Source: Megalonaias nervosa (lineage: Eukaryota; Mollusca; Bivalvia; Unionida; Unionidae). From it: 64,000 bases of DNA. Positions 59,369-64,000 of the stretch are shown one piece after another (position 1 is the first letter of the stretch; each line of letters opens with the position of its first letter). The notes beneath the pieces were generated by a model, which saw only the letters and a program-made list of their open reading frames with translations, made no database searches and was not told where the DNA came from. The translations under genes were made by a program, and so were the position numbers. Where the stretch lies: assembly GCA_016617855.1 (NCBI GenBank), contig JAECUM010013009.1, positions 62,001 to 126,000 on the forward strand, in the 5' to 3' direction.

Positions 59369-59706
59369 CAATTAATTACTGAATCTGAATATTAGAGACA
59401 TAGAAGATATTAGTACTACTTCACTCCTTGAAATTTGGAATGAAAACCACTGATGAGTAAACCTGTACTCTTGAATATCTATGGAACAGAGGAACCACAA
59501 TCTGCCATGTTGAATCCTGCTGGCTAAACAAATTTTCACATCACCAAATAGTTCTTGCATTCTATTGAAACAGAAAAATAATGTCAAAGATTCATGAAAA
59601 GAAACATGATGTAGCCTTTTGGTCCAAGATATTTCATGGATGATGAATTAAACACACAAGTATTTCCTGGATTTAACTGTTACTGCAATTGCACTACTTC
59701 CCCTCC

Positions 59707-60125
59707 TCACAGTATAGTGAGATCATGCATATACTGAATCACAGTATAGTGAGATCATGCATATACTGAATCACAGTATAGTGAGATCATGCATGCACTG
59801 AATCACAGCATAGCAAGATCATGCATGTATTGAATCACAGTGTATTGAGATCATACATATTGAATCATGGTATAGAGAGATCATGTATGTACTGAATTGC
59901 TTTATAGTGAGATCATTATGTACTGAATCACTGTATAGCAAGATCATGCATGTACTGAATCATGGTATAGCAAGATCATGTATGTACTGAATCATGGTAT
60001 AGCAAGATCATGTATGTACTGAATCATAGTATAGCAAGATCATGTATGTACTGAATTCCAGTAGTGAGATCATGTACTGAATCACATTAGAGATCATGTA
60101 TGTATCGAATCATGGGATAGTGAGA
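59707..60125. repeat. 32-bp minisatellite T, right part
   Basis: About 13 copies of the same unit as at 52,600-53,075, with identical variants such as the 'gctttatagtgagatcatta' copy on both sides of the LINE. Confidence 0.95.
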
Positions 60126-60235
60126 ATAATCTAAGTTTATTAAATAAAAATGTTTGAAAAAGGAAATTGTGTTCTTTCAACTCATACCATCATACATTTG
60201 ACAGATCAATTAAACTATAATGGTTTAATTTTGGT

Positions 60236-60395
60236 CAATGGCTCCCTAATGATGCCATGTGATATATGGAATTGTCATAATGAAGCACAATGGCTCCATA
60301 ATAATGCCATGTGATATCTGGAATTATGTCATAATGAAGCACAATAGCGACAACGATGCCATGTAATATCTGGAATTATATTATAATGAAGCACA
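60236..60395. repeat. ~55-bp tandem repeat x3
   Basis: Three copies of 'aatggctccctaatgatgcc' plus 'atgtgatatatggaattgtc' and 'ataatgaagcac'. Confidence 0.92.
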
Positions 60396-60548
60396 TTATA
60401 ATAAGGGAGAGCCATATATTTCAGTGTTTTATTTTTTCTTTTATGTGTGTTTATTTCTGACACAAAATATAGGAAGGCCTGTGTCCCTATTATCATGTAT
60501 CCAGTTATTATCCTAATTTTACCATATATAAACGTTCAAAACACTTAC

Positions 60549-60641
60549 ACACTGTTTTTGTTTCACCCATGTATACAGAGGAGTTCCTCTCTCTAAAGTT
60601 AACTGGTACAAAGAGACATGGTCATCACAAAAACTTAATAC
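60549..60641 (-). CDS. RSAD1-like exon
   Basis: Acceptor 'gtgttttgcag' precedes 60,641; donor TGT|GTAAGT. It is 93 bp, phase 0 at both ends, and reads 'VLSFCDDHVSLYQLTLERGT' then 'PLYTWVKQKQC'. The DDH+SLYQL..E.GT block is a hallmark of the RSAD1/HemW group and forms part of the SAM barrel. Confidence 0.96.
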
Positions 60642-61954
60642 CTGCAAAACACAAGATAGGAGTTAGGTAAAAGTAATAAATATGGCACTTTCATTGGTTT
60701 CTAATCTGGTGTCTAAATAATCTCAATGAAAATGCCTGCATCCCAATTTCAAAAACATTTATGTAATTATAAAAACACCATACCATGTTCTTAGAGTGAT
60801 CCAGATTCACAACATGACGTGAATAATATCCAGCTCATATTTTTCTGCACTTTCAAATTTATATCTATCATTAACCCTTTACCACATATCGGTTTGGAGG
60901 TTGCTACAATCACCTCAAACTCCTTGTTTGGGTATGTTTTTTTTTTAAAAAATAAACTGTTCTTAGTTTTACCCTTTTAGGCTATCTTGCTTGTACGTTT
61001 TATACAACACAAATGACTTGATTTTACAGGTTATAAATTTGCACACAAGATATTGTACAACTGCATAAATAACCAGAAGCCCAAGTCAGCCTGATATCAT
61101 TCACTTAGCTTACATGGCTGTTGACCATTTCAACAAGCCAGCTTATGCACTCTGTAAAACACAACCAAATGTAAATCTTCCAACCTTTATAATATCTCTT
61201 ACTCTATTACTACAGTCTGATAACATTTCTATCCAAGACAAGAAATCGGGTCAGAAGGGTATTTCCACATTTAATATTAGCATTTTTTGTCCAATAATAC
61301 AGAGTTCTGACCTGGACAATTCTGACCACAAATCAGTCAAGTTTTACCCAAGTAAACTGCAAAAGTGAGGGCATGCAAACTGGCAGTAGTTGCAAAGTTC
61401 CCAAGTGTAATCTTCCCACCTGCCCAAACTACCAACTAATTTCGATCTTTCCAGAGAAAAAACCCCAGCGAATTAATTCTCTCCTTTCACAGAAGACACA
61501 ATGTTTGATGTGGCATTTTACCACTGTCATAGAGATGATAAAATGATAAACGTAGTCGAGGCAAATAACCACAATTCCAAAGATTACTTAACTGATTGAC
61601 AATAGTTGGGTGATTTTGATAATCCTTTCAGAATTGCAGAGGGAAAGTCAATTATGCTAATTTACATAGGTAAAGTACACAAGTGGCACAACCCACATTA
61701 TTTTAAGTTTGGTAAATTAGAGATCCATTTTGAAGAAATAAACTTTATGACATTTCTTTACCATGAATGTTTAAGCCATCATTTTTATTAAAGATTATTG
61801 ACTAGTTTATAATGATAAGCAAGGTGTCTTTGAAGTCAGATTTTACTATACATATAAAATGCAAAGTGAGATTATTTTGGAATTACAATCACAATAAAAT
61901 TAGAAGCAGTGTCACAGTGGGAGTGTGATGAATATTTTAAGGCAAAAAGGAATA
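60642..61954. other. RSAD1-like intron, no recognisable feature
   Basis: No coding signal or clear repeat. A T9/A6 run lies near 60,939-60,954. Confidence 0.5.
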
Positions 61955-62110
61955 CTTACTGACCCCTCTTGGGAGCACAAAACACTTTTAAGTTTCCAAA
62001 ACCCCTAACACCGCTTGCACGGCTGGCAGGTATGATTTTTGACCCCACTTGAAACCACAAAACATTTTCAAGTCTCCAAAACTCCAATCACTACCTGGAA
62101 GCTTAGCAGG
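61955..62110. repeat. ~77-bp degenerate tandem duplication
   Basis: Two units with 'ttgaccccacttgaaaccac', 'aaaacattttcaagtctcc' and 'ggctggcaggtatg'. Confidence 0.8.
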
Positions 62111-62144
62111 TATGCTTATTGCCAGGTGTGCTAAATATTAAAGA

Positions 62145-62243
62145 CAATATGCCATTGTGGAATCATGGTTGACAAATAAGCCTACTAAGGTAAAACTGGA
62201 ACCATGGTGGACAAATAAGTCAGCTAAGGTGATACTGGAATCA
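62145..62243. repeat. ~37-bp minisatellite W, left part
   Basis: Two and a half units of 'actggaatcatggtggacaa' plus 'ataagccagctaaggtaaa'. It is cut at 'gaatca' (62,238-62,243) and resumes at 63,031. Confidence 0.88.
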
Positions 62244-63030
62244 CAGACCTGCCAATCCTTACAAAGATCATCTCAGTAAGGCAGTTGATTTTTTTCCACA
62301 AGTCTGACCAGTTTTCAGTAAGGTATAACAAAATAACATGTACTGCTATTGTCAAGTTGGAAAACGTATATTTAAAAAGTTTGGTATTCCAAACTGATGC
62401 ATAGACAGTAAACATTATGTTCATCTGAAAAGTTTGTAAAGTACACATAGACTTTATTTACCTCTAGTACTGTTGCACAAACTTCAGTTCCAAACCCAAT
62501 GCAGCTCAATGGCTTGTTACTATCTCTCAACTTCACTTAATTCTTGGAATTATTTTCTTCATTTCACATGACGGCAATAAAATATCTCCCACCACCTGAT
62601 GTCCAATAAAAGTAACTGGGTCCCTTCTTGCTCTTATTCAGAACGATCTGAATATTCCTTTTTATTCTTCCATACTGATTATTCAAATTTTTAAGGAGGC
62701 TTATTTTTCCTTTTGTCCTTAACATGTATCAGTAGCTTGATATCATTTAAAAAGAATTCTATAATCAACAGTTTGATCATGCAGATGCTTTGCATGACAA
62801 AATATGTGTAGTTTAAAGCGTCTGAGGTACCACTGTAAATTAGTCTGGTTCCCTGACTAATTCCCCTAGAGCTTATATGAAACCTGGACCCAAATCAAAC
62901 ACCGATGAGACTAGTGTTTGGGACTTGCTACAACAATCATATTTCCGTAGTTCTTTTTATTCCATAAGTCGGTATTTTAATGGTCATTTTCATAAGACTT
63001 GTGGGAAAATCATAAGGGTTGGCAGGTCTG
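62244..63030. mobile_element. non-autonomous TIR element (787 bp)
   Basis: The terminal inverted repeat is CAGACCTGCCAATCCTTA on the left and CAGACCTGCCAACCCTTA inward on the right (one mismatch in 18). The hexamer gaatca lies on both sides (62,238-62,243 and 63,031-63,036). Removing the insert and one copy restores a normal minisatellite W unit. No transposase was recognised. The CAG start and a 6-bp (possibly 8-bp) duplication do not settle the superfamily. Confidence 0.8.
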
Positions 63031-63150
63031 GAATCATGATGGACATGTAAACCAACTAACATAAAACTGGAATCATTATGGACAAATAATCCAGCTAAGG
63101 TAAAACTGGATTCATGGTGGACAAATTAGCCAGCTATGGTTTTATTTAAA
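63031..63150. repeat. minisatellite W, right part
   Basis: Three units continuing the array from 62,243. Confidence 0.88.
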
Positions 63151-63250
63151 CCATAATAAAATCCAGATTTCATCTGTGCATTTCATTGAACTATTATACT
63201 TAACACAGAATTTTAGCAAGCAACGTCAAGCAATAGAAAGTTTATCTAAC

Positions 63251-63356
63251 CCTGTGAAGTTCAGTTCTCCAGTCTTCAAGTGTCTGCCTGGGACGACCAA
63301 AAATCACATCCACTGACACTCTGCCTGGATACAATTCTCTTGCTTTCTCAACACAG
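63251..63356 (-). CDS. RSAD1-like exon (first in window)
   Basis: Acceptor 'gtacacaag' precedes 63,356; donor AGG|GTTAGA, a weak but GT-containing site. After one base of a split codon it reads 'CVEKARELYPGRVSVDVIFG' then 'RPRQTLEDWRTELHR'. It matches the barrel strand and loop of the family (..A+..FPGRVSVDL+.G.P.QT...W...L). Arg replaces the usual Gly in G-R-P-G-Q-T. Earlier exons, including the iron-sulfur CxxxCxxC motif, are outside the window. Confidence 0.93.
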
Positions 63357-64000
63357 CTTGTGTACATTAAAAAGAGACAAAACTGAGTTTTAGTAAAGAT
63401 TTTTCAAATTTCCTATTCACATTGATAAAAACCATCATATTGAGCAAGGTTAATCAAATTTTCTAAAAATCCACTCATCCAATCTGGCAAGGACTTAAAA
63501 CCTGACATCAAGAATAAACACCTCAATGACGGAAACACACAAGCTGATGATGTAAATGACTTATTTTATCATATGTAACGTTGTTTTCTGTAACTTATTC
63601 TTTGACTCTTCAAACACCAGTTATAAGTAATTACAAACAGTAACCGACCTGTTCTTAATATTGAAAACTGAGACTATTTGTATGAGCTTTGCTGAAACCA
63701 ACGTAAAAATAACTTTTGGTAAAAAGTATAGACTTTCAATGAACACATACTGCAATATTCACAACAGAACATCCTTTTCATTAAAAAGAAACCTGCATGG
63801 CACTTTTTAAAAGTGACTTCAATGATTTTTCTGTTTAGAATATGTTGTTAGCCTGCTTAATCAAGATAAAAAAACCTCCCAAACTTTTAAAATGGTTAGA
63901 CATACAATCCAAGTCCACCATCTGTCAGGAAAAAACCCCAAACCCTACAAGTTTATACAACTGCATTTACTATAATAACAATTCCTTACAGGTTATATCC
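63357..64000. other. RSAD1-like intron, window edge
   Basis: No further exon of the gene could be found up to the right edge. Confidence 0.5.

Larger units (their letters stand above)
53076..59706 (-). mobile_element. CR1/L2-like LINE, nearly full length, decayed
   Basis: A 6.6-kb insert in minisatellite T, minus strand. Removing it rejoins 'tactgaa|tcacagtatag' exactly. The 3' tail (left) is (ATT)n after 'aaataaagtc'. It contains 5' UTR, ORF1 (coiled coil, SGNH esterase, zinc knuckle) and ORF2 (endonuclease, RT, C-terminal domain). An A/T-rich stretch at 59,318-59,368 within the 5' part may mark another small insertion. It lies in the RSAD1-like intron in the same orientation as the gene. 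Confidence 0.92.
17332..64000 (-). other. RSAD1/HemW-like gene, 3' part (gene body, nine exons)
   Basis: A host gene on the minus strand, entering from the right edge of the window. Exons in transcript order: 63,356-63,251; 60,641-60,549; 52,186-52,136; 41,635-41,582; 40,517-40,454; 38,615-38,471; 26,291-26,237; 24,107-24,004; 17,620-17,332. Every internal border has AG/GT, and codon phases match at all eight junctions. The joined product follows the RSAD1 family (radical SAM domain-containing protein 1, related to the heme chaperone HemW and to coproporphyrinogen III oxidase HemN) from the 'GRVSVD' strand of the SAM barrel to the C-terminal winged-helix-like region. Family knowledge places the protein in mitochondria, with a role in heme handling. 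The CxxxCxxC iron-sulfur motif should lie beyond 64,000. Introns reach ~12 kb and hold most of the mobile elements here. Confidence 0.92.

Overview
This is nuclear DNA of an animal, most probably a mollusc (bivalve or gastropod). It is AT-rich, with widely spaced short exons, long introns, many minisatellites, two families of tRNA-derived SINEs, non-LTR and DIRS-like retrotransposons and pogo-like DNA transposons. The mollusc assignment rests on the SINE types and on degenerate 'tgaccttgacc' tandem arrays that I recall from bivalve and gastropod genomes. It is an inference, and I cannot name a species.

One host gene is supported. It is the 3' two thirds of a minus-strand RSAD1/HemW-type gene (radical SAM family, coproporphyrinogen oxidase-like). 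Nine exons run from 63,356 down to 17,332. Splice phases agree at every junction and the exons add up to a colinear C-terminal half of the family. The 5' part, with the radical SAM cysteines, lies beyond position 64,000. The last exon reads on, in frame, into a 54-bp minisatellite.

Layout. 1-17,331 lies downstream of the gene and is non-coding for the host: related ~33-bp minisatellites, SINEs, decayed LINE pieces, and a 5'-truncated CR1/L2-like LINE (12,195-16,060) inside a 45-bp minisatellite. 17,332-64,000 is the gene body. Its introns hold five TA-flanked DNA elements (19,699-21,508; 30,929-34,215 with 31,511-33,274 nested inside; 34,954-38,331 with pogo-like transposase remains; 49,200-50,877, an internally deleted relative). 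They also hold a decayed DIRS-like retrotransposon (about 42,690-46,300), a near full-length CR1/L2-like LINE with an SGNH-esterase ORF1 (53,076-59,706), a TIR element (62,244-63,030), SINEs and many tandem arrays.

The most striking pattern is that almost every insertion with readable borders sits inside a tandem array. Removing the insert rejoins the array in register, so the empty site can be read from the sequence. A second pattern is that the five TA-flanked elements share a terminal consensus like CCGTATTT although their interiors differ. No intact transposon gene, tRNA gene, rRNA gene or CRISPR array was found.
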